From positions 436,001 through 500,000 of the forward strand of contig JAQFVV010006312.1 in NCBI GenBank assembly GCA_028023455.1: a stretch of DNA of 64,000 bases. The letters are read 5' to 3'. Both the position numbers and the translations under genes were made by a program. Source of the stretch: Epiperipatus broadwayi (taxonomy: Eukaryota > Onychophora > Udeonychophora > Euonychophora > Peripatidae). Below, one piece after another: positions 48,495-58,721 of the stretch. Position 1 is the first letter of the stretch. The number at the start of each line of letters is the position of its first letter. The notes under the pieces are model-generated. The model was not told the DNA's origin. It saw nothing but the letters and a program-made list of their open reading frames with translations, and ran no database searches.

Positions 48495-49703
48495 TCGTCT
48501 ATAGAGAACATTGGATTTCCACCAACCAAGAGAACAAACTGGATTTAAATGTGGTTCTAGTACAGTAGATCATATCCAGGTATTGAGAGAAGTTATAGAA
48601 AGGACAAATGAATATGAGTTGCCATTAATTATGCTTTGGATTTGTAGATTATGAAAAGGCATTTGATTCTATAAACATTTCTTCAGTGATTAAAGCATTG
48701 GATCATCAAGATATAAATCCAAGATATTGCCATATTTTAAAGAATATTTATAAAAATGAAACAGCAACAATTAGATTACATAATGATACTAGGAGAGTCA
48801 ACATTGAGAAGGGTGTAAGACAGGGTGATTCCATATCTTGAAAACTTTTTACAGCAGTGCTGCAAGAAGTATTTTGTGGGTTAAAATGCAAATCTAAAGG
48901 AGTGAAAGTACATGGAAATTATTTAAGTCATTTAGATTTTGCAGATGATGTAGTTGTTTTTGCAAATAATGTTTTAGAGCTGCATGAAATGTTGCAGGAG
49001 TTATCAGATGAAAGTAGGAAAGTAGGACTAAAAATAAATGTTAAAAAGACTAAAGTAATGTTTAATGGATTTTCTCAAAATATGAAAATAAAGATTGATT
49101 ATGAAGAAGAAATTAACAGTTACAAATACCTTGGCCAGATTATTAATACAGATGGAAACGTAATGGATGAAATTAACCATAGAATTAAACTTAGTTGGAG
49201 TGCTTTTGATAGAAATAACTTGATATTAAAAGGAAATATGCCTATGTGTTTGAAAAGAAAGGTTTTTAATAAATGTGCTTTACCAGTTCTTACTTAAGGA
49301 TCTGAGACTTGGATACTTAATAGAAGAGCAATACAGAGACTTAAGACCACTCAAAGAAGTATGGAAAGATGCATGTTGGGAATAGAAAGAAGAGATCAAA
49401 AACACACTATATGGGTAAGAGCACAAACAGGTGTTACTGACCTCATTGAAAAATTAAAAGACTGAAATGGAGTTGGGCTGGACATATTGCTAGAAGAGAT
49501 GATAATAGATGAATAATTGAAATCTTAAACTGGATTCCAAGAGATTGTAAAAGACCCAGAAAGGGACCACATGTGAGATGGATAGATGAAATAAGAAAGT
49601 GTGCAGGGGTAATGTGGAGAAGAGAAACTAAAGGTCAGAGAAGATGGATTGAACTTGGAGAGACTTTCATCCCGCAGTGGATTGATAATGGTTGATGATG
49701 ATG
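48495..49703 (+). mobile_element. RTE-type LINE fragment R2 (broken RT)
   Basis: Starting near 48495 the plus strand reads LDFHQPREQTGF and STVDHIQVLREVIERTNEYE, then after a frameshift YEKAFDSINISS (motif A), GVRQGDSIS-stop (motif B), FADDVVVFAN (motif C near 48945) and GLKINVKKTKVMFNG. It continues to the C-terminal block (QTGVTDLIEK, GHIARRDDNR region, WIDNG near 49695) and ends in a short GATGATGATG tail. Stops or shifts occur near 48640, 48840, 49296, 49465 and 49513. The 5' half with the endonuclease is absent, as is usual for truncated RTE copies. Confidence 0.8.
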
Positions 49704-51060
49704 CATTGATGAAACACTTATTGTTCCAATTATCAGCATATAAAAAGTTAAGCTGATGACAATAAATAAAGTTTTTAATTAGAAATATGTATAATTTACT
49801 TTTATCCTCAAGTAATCTAAAGTGTAAATGGCCAGTTTGTTTTATTAGTTAGTTAATTAAATATTATTTCATTTAACGGTAGAGTTATTTTTTGTTGACT
49901 ATGCTTTAATATCTTGATTATTTTTGTTATTATTGTGTTTGACATTTCTGTACTGACTTTAGACTAATATAGTGTTGTGGAGTGTATGTGAACATGGTTG
50001 AATGTCTTCTGCATATACAGTGTGTTATATAGTGCTCCAGAAATGAGATCACATTATTTCTGTATTAAACAAATTACACCAAATTCAGAATTAAAAAAAA
50101 ATAGCCAAGTTTTAAAGCCTAAAATTTTATCACTGCCAAGACAGATTTCTCAATTATAAAAAATCACAAAAACAACACATATACTAAATAAATTATATAA
50201 AATAAAATAATAGAGCTGATAAAAATATTTTTAATGAAAATAATGATTGCCTATCAATCCCACTATATTTTCATGCTCTATATTAAATATAACTTTACAT
50301 TATATATGTATACATTATTACACTTATTATTTAAGTAATATTTTGGGTGCAATTTGAAATTTATAATTACAGTTTGTAATGTATAATTGACTATTTATTA
50401 GTCTACATTCAGAATAAGTTATATTTACTTGTTTAAAGAGGTTTATTTAAACTTCTTTATATCAATAATTTAAATCTCTGTGGTCAAGTTGCAATCTTTA
50501 GTGTCTATATAAATATATTAGACCGTTAATAAAGGTGGAGTTCCATCTTTATTGTTAAAAGAAAGTTGCCCTGACATCGGTTTGAAATTGTTGATTGTTA
50601 TTGATATTAGTATTGTCCAAGTCTTGACTATTTTTTAATGACATATATATAGGGCACTAAATGAAATTAGAGTAAGAAAAATATGAATTAGATGTGTGTA
50701 TTTTGAAATAAATTATATGAACAAATTAAAAAGAAACCCATTTTCGTCATATTTAAAATATGAATATGGAAACTATAAAAAAAATAAACTGGCCAGAAAA
50801 GTACTGAAATTAACATTATTAAGATTAGACCCAATATGAATTGGTATGGTACAGTTAAAAATAATGAAAAAGTACTTAAAAAAATTACTTCAAGAGAATC
50901 ATCTTAATATGTAAAAAGTAAAAAAGTTATACACTCTAATATAAAATAGTGCTTACAGAATTGATTAACTGGAGTCCAAATGAAATATTAAAGCAACTAA
51001 GATTCATGTTTGAGAGAAATATTAATGAAAAAATAAATATCAAAAAAATGGATAACTTGT
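49704..51060. other. AT-rich sequence with no gene seen
   Basis: No open frame or known element was recognised. Confidence 0.4.
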
Positions 51061-51114
51061 TATTAAAGAAATAATTAAAAAATACCTTAAAAAATATGAA
51101 CAACTAATAATTAT

Positions 51115-51645
51115 GTTCTTTATTAGAAGATTTTACTCTAAAATTCTTAGAATCCCTCCAAACACCAATAGGCATATTAATAATACCAAAAATGAAAGAA
51201 ACATTAAAGAACCCCCCCCCCAGGTGGTATATAGAATTGTGTGCCCTTAAATGGGGTGTGATTCGGTTTATTATGGAGAAACTCATGCCACAGTTGGCAA
51301 TAGATTGGCTCAGCACAAATACACATATATAAGAGCAATAACCAAAAAAGAAGGCAGCCCTGTATTTGCTGACCATCAGCAAGAGCTCAACCACAGATTT
51401 GAGCTCTCCAAGGCTGACATTTTATGCACGGAAAGGAATGATATCAAGAGAAAAATTAAAGAAGCTTGTTTCATCACGAGCGATGCCAAATCAATAAATA
51501 GAAGAGACACTTGTTTTGCCATTTCCAAAAAATGGATAGTATAGGAGGCAATTTGCATATAACATTAATAATCTGAAAAGACTATGAATATGGAGTAACG
51601 AGGACCCTGAAAGCGCTAAGTCTGCAAATTAGAATATATATATAT
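51115..51645 (+). pseudogene. Penelope-like element fragment with GIY-YIG domain (PLE2)
   Basis: The plus strand reads RIPPNTNRHINNTKNERNI, then VVYRIVCP, and after a frameshift at a C run (51214-51222) and a stop before MGC it reads CDSVYYGETHATVGNRLAQH, SPVFADHQQELNHRF, ILCTERNDIKRKIKEACFI and RRDTCFAISKKW to 51544. VYRI...YYGET...RLAQH is the GIY-YIG nuclease pattern at the C-terminus of Penelope-like proteins, with the Arg and the IKEA helix kept. The sequence after the stop includes GACCCTGAAAGCGCT, typical of Penelope 3' ends, and reaches an (AT)n run at 51634. It is a different subfamily from PLE1. The RT is missing. Confidence 0.75.
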
Positions 51646-52454
51646 ATATATATAAAAGCCTACAAATGATTACATAAAAAAGTTTCACCGCAATGCATCA
51701 GCATATTATTAATCATAGATTTGATGAAATTGAGAACTATTAAGTAAGTGATTAGTTGAACAGGCAGTTTTTTAAACGAATAATTCATAATGGATAATAA
51801 TTTAAATCTAAATAAATCTTAGATCAATATTGTTTTAATGAGATTAAGAATAAGAAGTAGAAAAGTTTTTTCATCAGACTTTTTTGATTTGTCATGATAA
51901 AAAGAATGAATGTACTAACAAATTTTAAATAGAAATGATGTATTTTATAAAAAGTTTGAAAAAATGTGTATTCTATTAAAGCGAGCTGATAAAATAGTAA
52001 TTATAAACACAAATGATGATATTAGCAACTAAAAAATAATTATGAAAATTCTACAGATGACTGAAATTAGTTCTCAGAAAGAAGCTCATTACAATATATT
52101 TCATGGAGAAGAGGCATGGAAATTGGACATGGAAAGATTTGAGGCTTTAGATAAGTAGTTTAGAAAAGAATTCAAAAGTTGAATTCGGAAAAAAGACTGA
52201 ACTGATTTACTAAGCCAAGAATTCTAGTTTGATTCCAAATAAAGCACAATTAATATTTTTAAAAATTGAATTCAGATTTTTTTTCTATTAAGATTTTTAT
52301 GATTCTGTCTTCTTAGTTTGAAATGACTTTTTGATGTTGATATGAATGAGATCAACTGGCACCAAAATTACTAATATATACATATACATTGAAATAAATA
52401 CCTCATTGGAAAATCAGCTAAAGTTATCTGAAAAGGGAAAGGTCTAGAGCTAGC
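51646..52454. other. AT-rich sequence with no gene seen
   Basis: Nothing was recognised between the Penelope fragment and the inverted-repeat element. Confidence 0.4.
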
Positions 52455-52752
52455 TTATTTGGTCATAAATATAATTTTAATTAAATTTAATGACAATAAT
52501 TTAAGGCACGATCTATGAACTAGTTACACATCTACGCACAGAGACACATTAAATTAATTGTACATACATGTTTGAATATTTGTTAAAGTTTAAATTTACA
52601 ACATTAATTTAAATAGTCAAAATAAGAGTCATATATCACATGACCCTATCTCTTACGCTTGTAAGTTATAAACAATGAGGATTGCCAATTCCTCTACAAG
52701 CTTTATGATAAATGCTTAGCCAGAGCCAGCATTTAAAATATCTCTGTCAAAA

Positions 52753-52795
52753 ACCCCTGACCATGGTTTCATGCTTTGGCACTCCTCAGAGAGGT
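52753..52795 (-). ncRNA. Hammerhead ribozyme, type I, intact core (HHR-3a)
   Basis: On the minus strand: helix I ACCTCT (52795-52790), CTGAGGA (52789-52783), helix II G-TGC-CAAA-GCA-T, GAAA (52770-52767), self-complementary helix III ACCATGGT (52767-52760), C17 at 52759, then AGGGGT (52758-52753) closing helix I with six pairs (one G-U). All invariant core positions are present. Helix III can form only a tiny hairpin but pairs perfectly between two molecules, as in dimeric hammerheads. Confidence 0.85.
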
Positions 52796-53360
52796 GTCAG
52801 GGTAGGTTCAGACACTAGATCTAAAAATGCCAACCTAAAGCCAAGCACTTATTTAAAAGTTATCTATTGAGTGGAAAAATGTGAAATTTTCAGTCATCTA
52901 CATGTCTTCAAACCCAACTATCTAACTCAAATAGCCATATGGGTCTGATATAGCTTCAGCCATACCACATAGTAGTAGTCTTAGCAATATAAAATTTGCG
53001 TAAGACTTATGGCAGAGACTATAAATAGTCAAAATAAGAGTCATATATCACATGACCCTATCTCTTAGGCTTGTAAATTATAAACAATGAGGATTGCCAA
53101 TTCCTCTACAAGCTTTATGAGAAATGCTTAGCCAGAGCCAGCACTTAAAAATATCTCTGTCAAAAACCCCTCCCCAAACCCCTGACTATGTGGTATGGCT
53201 GAAGATCTATCAGACCCATATGGCTATTTAAGTTAGATAGCTGGATTTGAAGACATGTAGATGTCTGAAAATTTCAGATTTTCCACTCAATAGATAACTT
53301 TTAAATAAGTGCTTGGCTTTGGGTTGGCATTCTTAGACCTAGTGTCTGAACCTACCCTGA

Positions 53361-53405
53361 CACGTCTCTGAGGAGTGACAAAGCATGAAACCATGGTCAG
53401 GGGTT
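53361..53405 (+). ncRNA. Hammerhead ribozyme, type I (HHR-3b)
   Basis: The core is CTGAGGA (53368-53374), helix II around CAAA with one mismatch (TGA...GCA), GAAA (53387-53390), ACCATGGT and C17 at 53398, then AGGGGT. The core is intact. Helix I has one G-G mismatch compared with HHR-3a. Confidence 0.75.
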
Positions 53406-53783
53406 TGGGGAGGGGTTTTTGACAGAGATATTTTAAGTGCTGGCTCTGGCTAAGCATTTATCATAAAGCTTGTAGAGGAATTGGCAATCCTCATTGTTTA
53501 TAACTTACAAGCTTAAGAGATAGGGTCATGTGATATATGACTCTTATTTTGACTATTTATAGTCTCTTCCATAAGTCTTATGCAATTTTATTTTGCTAAG
53601 ACTACTACTATGTGGTATGGCTGAAGATCTATCAGCCCCATATGGCTATTTGAGTTAGATAGCTGGGTTTGAAGACATGTAGATGTCTGAAAATTTCAGA
53701 TTTTCCACTCAATAGATAACTTTTAAATAAGTGCTTGGCTTTGGGTTGGCATTTTTAGATCTAGTGTCTGAACCTACCCTGAC

Positions 53784-53829
53784 ACCCCTCTCTGGAGAGT
53801 GCCAAAGCACGAAACCATGGTCAGGGGTT
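53784..53829 (+). ncRNA. Hammerhead with mutated core (HHR-3c)
   Basis: This copy has the best helix II (GTGC-CAAA-GCAC followed by GAAA) and the same ACCATGGTC, but the core reads CTGGAGA instead of CTGAGGA, so invariant A6 is lost. It is predicted to be inactive. Confidence 0.65.
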
Positions 53830-54555
53830 TGGGGAGGGGTTTTTGACAGAGATATTTTAAGTGCTGGCTCTGACTAAGCATTTATCATAAAGCCTGTAGA
53901 GGAACATTAATTTAAGTAATATTTACTAGGATGTGCGCTTAAATAAATTTATAATTATAACATTAATTTAACTAATAGAAAGGGTTTAAATTCAGTTCTA
54001 AAAACATTTTTTTCAAATAATTATTTTTTATGGATCGAATAAAGATCATTTTATAATTTTAAATAATTATCATATTTGTTTCAGTTAAATTAATTTTTTG
54101 AAACTAAGTAATTAATTAATTAGATTTGTCTGATTGGTATGTGAATTTGCTAGATAAAATAGATTTAGTTTTGTTCTTCTATATAAGATAAAAAATAAAT
54201 AAATAGAAAAATGTTATCTATCACTTCTATATACCAAGTAGTCTGAAATCTAATTAATTAATTATCTTGTTTTTCAAGAAACAAATTTATTAAAGTAAAT
54301 CTGATAATTACAAAACAACTCTTATTCAATCAATGAAAAATAATTATTTGAAAAAAATATTTTTGGAACTGAATTTAAATCTTTTCTGTTGGTTAAATCA
54401 ATGTTGGAAATTTAAACTTTCACAAATATTCAAACATGCACATACAATTAATTTTATGTATCTGTGTGGGTAACTGTGTAACTAGGTAATAGATTGAGCC
54501 TTAAATTATTGTATTGTCATTAAGTTTAATTAAAAGTATATTATGCTCTAAATCT

Positions 54556-56584
54556 CTCTCTTTCTAACAAATTAAATTGCCAATGAAGTATCTAATTTAA
54601 TGTTAAAAATAAATAAACAAAATAAATACTTGTATAAAAAAAAGCAAAACAAAATAGAAGATAAAAAACTCTGATCTTCCGTATGCTGACTTGTTAGAGG
54701 GAGAAAGAGAATTCAGCATAGATTTCAATATGAGAGATATAATAAATGGATTAAAAAGATTATACTTTGGAATGTTACTTCAAATGTGTCAAATCTATAA
54801 TCATTAATTGTGGGCACCTAAGACCAATTCATATACAATGTTCTTATATTGTTAAAGATAAACATTCCATTGCCATTTATTGATCTATGATTTAATTAAT
54901 TATTATTTTTGCTCAAATTACTTAACTGTTGGTGAAATATGAAATACCACAGAGATATTTTTTAAATGCCAAAACAAAAATTGGAAATAATATTCCCAAT
55001 ATTGTAATTTTATTATAAAATAATATTTTATCACATATATACATACATTCTACAACTTATTTCACTAGGTTTCCAAAAGTCACTTTTTTAATCTAAAAAA
55101 GGTTCCCAAGTCTCTGTCAGTCCAAAAATTTAGTCTTTATTTATATTATAACAAAAGTTCTGTTTAGATATGGACTTTAGTAATTTAAGATGAATAAGAG
55201 AGAGAGAAAAAAGCACTAAATTGTTTTGGAGTTTTAAAATAGTGAAAGCTATTCAGCATTACTCAATGATTTCCTGCTTTGTATTTGTTACACAAATTAT
55301 AATGGTGCAGCTGCACTGTTCCAAGATTCAAAGCTTTTCACTGGTGATATTGGATAGGACAACATAGGATAGTAATTTATTAAGTACTGTTATCTGGAAT
55401 CTATTATTATTTATTAAATCTTATAATAAGTGGCATAGAGATAGTGAAAAAATATGCTATAAATTTAAGTTCATTTAAAGAAAAAGATTTTGATGAATAT
55501 CTTGATATGACCCAGAATATGTTACATCAGGAGACTGAAGTCATTTTTAAAAAAAGACTTTAGCAATCCATCTGTCTGAGAAATTTGTAGAATTACATTT
55601 AAAAAAATAATTCCAATAATTAATCTTTCAAATGTTATTTATTAATATCAGTAAGTTATTAAAATTTAAATCATTAAAAACTTAGGAATATGTTATCTGC
55701 TTGAACCATTAATTCAGCAGCTCTTATTTATGTTTTGACTGATTTTTTTTGATATTTACAAATAATCATTTCAAGGAAAATACTTTTTTTTAAAAAAAAA
55801 AAAACAATAAAAAAACATTCGATTTAGAAATATGTATTTTTTTCATAATAATATTTTTCATTCTAAATATTTTTTTTTAATATAAAACAAAACTTATTAT
55901 CTATAGTAAAAAGTATTACTTTCACAATATATATTTTTTCAGTGATAGAAAATGTCAAAAAAAAATAAAAATGCGTAGATGTTTAATTGATTAAACAACA
56001 ATTTTACCTAGTAATTGGTTGTTTAACAGATAATAAATTATTTTTAAATGTAGATTAATTACTCAATCGAAAATACACTTTTGCATTTTTTTAAATTGGC
56101 ATTAATGATTTCAATTTAAAGTGCAATTAAATTCAATTTGAATCAATATGTAAAATAATTTCTTGTAGCAATTACTCATAGCAGTATAAAAATATGTAAT
56201 CAATTTTTTATAGTCATTTTATTTATTCATTAATTTGCAGTGTTTGTGTTTGTACATTTGCATAGTTACTATTGTTGGCTCATTATCTTATTTAATACTT
56301 TTTATAAAGTCCGATAGATGGCAAGGATTTGTTATCATTTGGCTGGTTTAAGTAAATAGTAATTTGATTGGTTAATCTCTTTAACCTTAGCGACAAATTT
56401 CCGCTTTAATAAAATAAACAAAAGTAAAATTTGAAGAAATATATTAATAATGGTATGTTAAAAAATTTTAAATTTCATAAAAATTTAGAATATAAATTGT
56501 AAAGTAAGATAAATGATTCATCAAATGAAAGCTGTCCAATTTTTATTATGATTTAAAAATTTAGGGGGAACATCAACATAATTT
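54556..56584. other. AT-rich sequence upstream of the histone gene
   Basis: No open frame or element was recognised in 2 kb. Homopolymer A and T runs are common near 55780-55810. Confidence 0.4.
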
Positions 56585-56699
56585 AGATCAGCCAGTTGTG
56601 CGTTCTTCCGGTTCGTACACCAGGCCACTCTGCGCGGTCAACGCTGCACGAGGTTGGCTATAAACGAACGTAGCTTTACCGCCAAAACGGATTTACAGA
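56585..56699 (+). promoter_or_regulatory. CpG-containing promoter and 5' UTR region of macroH2A
   Basis: About 115 bp before the start codon are clearly richer in G+C and CpG than the surroundings (GCGCGG, CCGGTTCG, ACGCTGCACG). A TATAAA (56660-56665) lies 35-40 nt before the ATG. It could be a TATA box with a very short leader or simply 5' UTR. The transcription start cannot be fixed from sequence alone. Confidence 0.5.
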
Positions 56700-56871
56700 A
56701 TGTCTGGTAGAGGTGGGAAAAAGAGAAGCAAGGCCACTTCTCGTTCGGCTAAAGCTGGTGTGCTTTTTCCAGTTGGAAGAATGCACCGGTATCTTAAGAA
56801 AGGTACACACCATCAAAGGATTGGTGCTGGAGCCCCGGTCTATATGGCTGCTGTGATCGAATACTTGACTG
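56700..56871 (+). CDS. MACROH2A: MacroH2A histone variant, first coding exon
   Basis: The exon encodes [18 protein letters not shown], then [17 protein letters not shown] and [14 protein letters not shown], the N-terminal tail and first part of the H2A histone fold. AGVxFPVGRMxRYxKKG is the macroH2A form; canonical H2A has RAGLQFPVGRVHRLLRKG. It should replace H2A in nucleosomes of repressed chromatin. The coding frame runs into GACTG|GTAGGT, a good splice donor (intron from 56872), at the H2A position where Ala-Glu-Ile-Leu-Glu-Leu-Ala is expected next. The remaining fold, the linker and the macro domain must lie on later exons; none was recognised before the window end. Replication-dependent H2A genes lack introns, which also favours a variant gene. 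Confidence 0.9.
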
Positions 56872-58715
56872 GTAGGTTTTAATTTAAATATCTATTATTT
56901 AATCATCAACAAATAATAATGTTTTCATTTAGAACGGATTATTTTTTTTTGCATTTTTTACTTTTAATTTTGTTGTAAATTGAATACTTTATCATAGTAG
57001 CATTCTGTAATACTTTTCAAGATGGCGATCACATAAACGATGTAATTGCTTTTTATATCACACACGGAAAAATGTTATGACACTTATTGTATTATGATTT
57101 AAAAACTGTGCTTTTATATTAAAGTTTTATAAAAAAACGTTCAATGCTGCAGAGTAAAATAGTTTTTCATTCAGTTGTGAGTACGCGTGTTGACGTGCTA
57201 AGCAACTAAATATTCAAATTCGTAGCATCCCACTTGCCAAACTTTGGTTGGCTCACTCTGGCGTTTAGTATCCATAGAAATATGAGGAAGTGTAAATTTA
57301 AAGTCCAATAAAAAAATACTATATAAAGATTTAAAATTTGTCTGAAGCTATAAAGAATTTGTAAGTGGAATGCAAGAAGCCATTAGGCGTATGCATTTTC
57401 ATGATTGTAGGGAAATTAGGTTATAGTATTTAAAAACAAATTCAGTAAAAATTTTATTTTAATGAATAGATAATATAGTTGTTAAAGGTAAATTGCTTAT
57501 AGTCGTTAAATTTAGTGTAGATATATAAATTAGTGATAAGTTTTTAAAAATTGATTATTTCGTTAACCCCTCAAATCCACTTTTATAAAAACCTATTGAC
57601 ATCTAGCGTAATATTACTACGAGTTTTGTAGTAATTTGTAGTAAAGAATAGATTTTCGTTTAATGTAGTGTTAGTGTAATAGTAAAATTTCATTTTATTA
57701 TTTCTAAATATAAAAATTTTCGGATGCCAATTTTGAGTTGTTTTTTTTTTTTAGTATGACAATTACGAAAAATTTATTTGACAAGAAATTATTATTGGAA
57801 CCCACCTGCCCTCCCCCTGGGGGAGGGGGGGAGGAGTTATTCTAATGTTGATTACATTAAAAGCATTAAAAATTCCGATATTTAAGAATATTGAAGCAAT
57901 TTTTCAATATTCCCTGCAATTACAGCCAATCATAGGGCTATTTCTAAAATTTTGATATTTTAAAAATCGATGAAATGGCGCAAGTTACTATATTTGTTAA
58001 TGTTTTTTTTTTTTATATATATTTGTAAATGTTAAAATCGTTTTGTGTAGCTTTTACTAAATGCTTGTTATTAAATATAAGTTGCCTGGATAGTAATATT
58101 TGTGCATTTGTAATTTTCTTTACTATCTCCAGTCATTTATTGTAGGTGTTATCGTCACGAGTCTCGTTCTATCTGTAATCTCCCCACACCAACTAATATA
58201 CATACAACGATTCTGACTAATTTCTTTTTTTTTTTAAATGAACAGTAACTGACTTCCAAAAAAAATATTTTACAAAAAAAGTATTTTATAGTGAATTTGA
58301 ATATTGTTTTCGTTGAAGTGTGTCAAACATATTAAGTGCAATGTTGATTGCTTTCATTGAGGTGATATAGCTGAGGATAGAATATAAATGTGCTCAGAGT
58401 CTTTCTGAACTCAAAGCTTGCTATAAAAAAGTTAAAAGATAGTATCACAAAATATCAAATAGAATAATGGAACAGCATGATATATATATGGATCTATATG
58501 TGGTTTGCATATCTACTGATTTATTATATTTTTGTAATTTGAATGGCTATACTCATTTGTAAATTGTTGCTGCTGATTTTTGAATTGCAGGCTTCATTTA
58601 TATTGAGAGATAACTTCCCAAATTCTAAAGAAATCTTGAGAGTCTAATCAATTTAAATTTTTCAATTTTGTTTCTATATATGCATCAATTAGATAAACAT
58701 TAACCGTGGTTTGCA
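56872..58715 (+). other. MacroH2A intron 1, first part
   Basis: It begins GTAGGTTTT. No further histone exon was found. It contains a perfect C/G palindrome at 57809-57827 (CCCTCCCCC-T-GGGGGAGGG). The intron probably continues through the retroelement at 58.7-59.9 kb to beyond the window. Confidence 0.6.
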
Positions 58716-58721
58716 TTTATT

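Larger units (their letters stand above)
52613..53902. mobile_element. Retrozyme-like hammerhead element, inverted dimeric units
   Basis: A 1,290-bp insertion flanked by a perfect 13-bp duplication AACATTAATTTAA (52600-52612 and 53903-53915). It is built from a unit of 424-425 bp. Minus-strand copies are one full (about 53022 to 52613) and one partial (53183 to 53023). Plus-strand copies are one full (about 53187-53616) and one partial (53617-53902). Each full unit carries a hammerhead motif, and distances between cleavage sites are 424 bp (plus) and 425 bp (minus). No protein is encoded. Hammerhead-bearing tandem units with target duplications are the hallmark of metazoan retrozymes and of Penelope pseudo-LTRs. 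The block at 53503-53560 is shared with the Penelope-like element at 14.0 kb. Confidence 0.75.
52455..54555. repeat. Large foldback element, host of the hammerhead insertion
   Basis: The left arm (about 52455-52612 plus 53903-54145) and right arm (about 54225-54555) are long inverted copies. Examples are TTTAATGACAATAATTTAAGG (left) against its complement near 54510, GTTTGAATATTTGT, AAATTCAGTTC and TTTTTCAAATAATTATTTTT. The arms exceed 300 bp around a loop of about 80 bp. No coding region is seen, so this is a foldback or MITE-like element. Its left arm was later interrupted by the hammerhead element at 52613-53902. Confidence 0.7.

Noticed and set aside
51104-51394. Minus-strand 96-codon frame over the Penelope fragment
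   Set aside because: It is a shadow of the plus-strand GIY-YIG domain.
51861-51885. CTGATGA on the minus strand near 51,872
   Set aside because: It is followed by an A run with no helix II.
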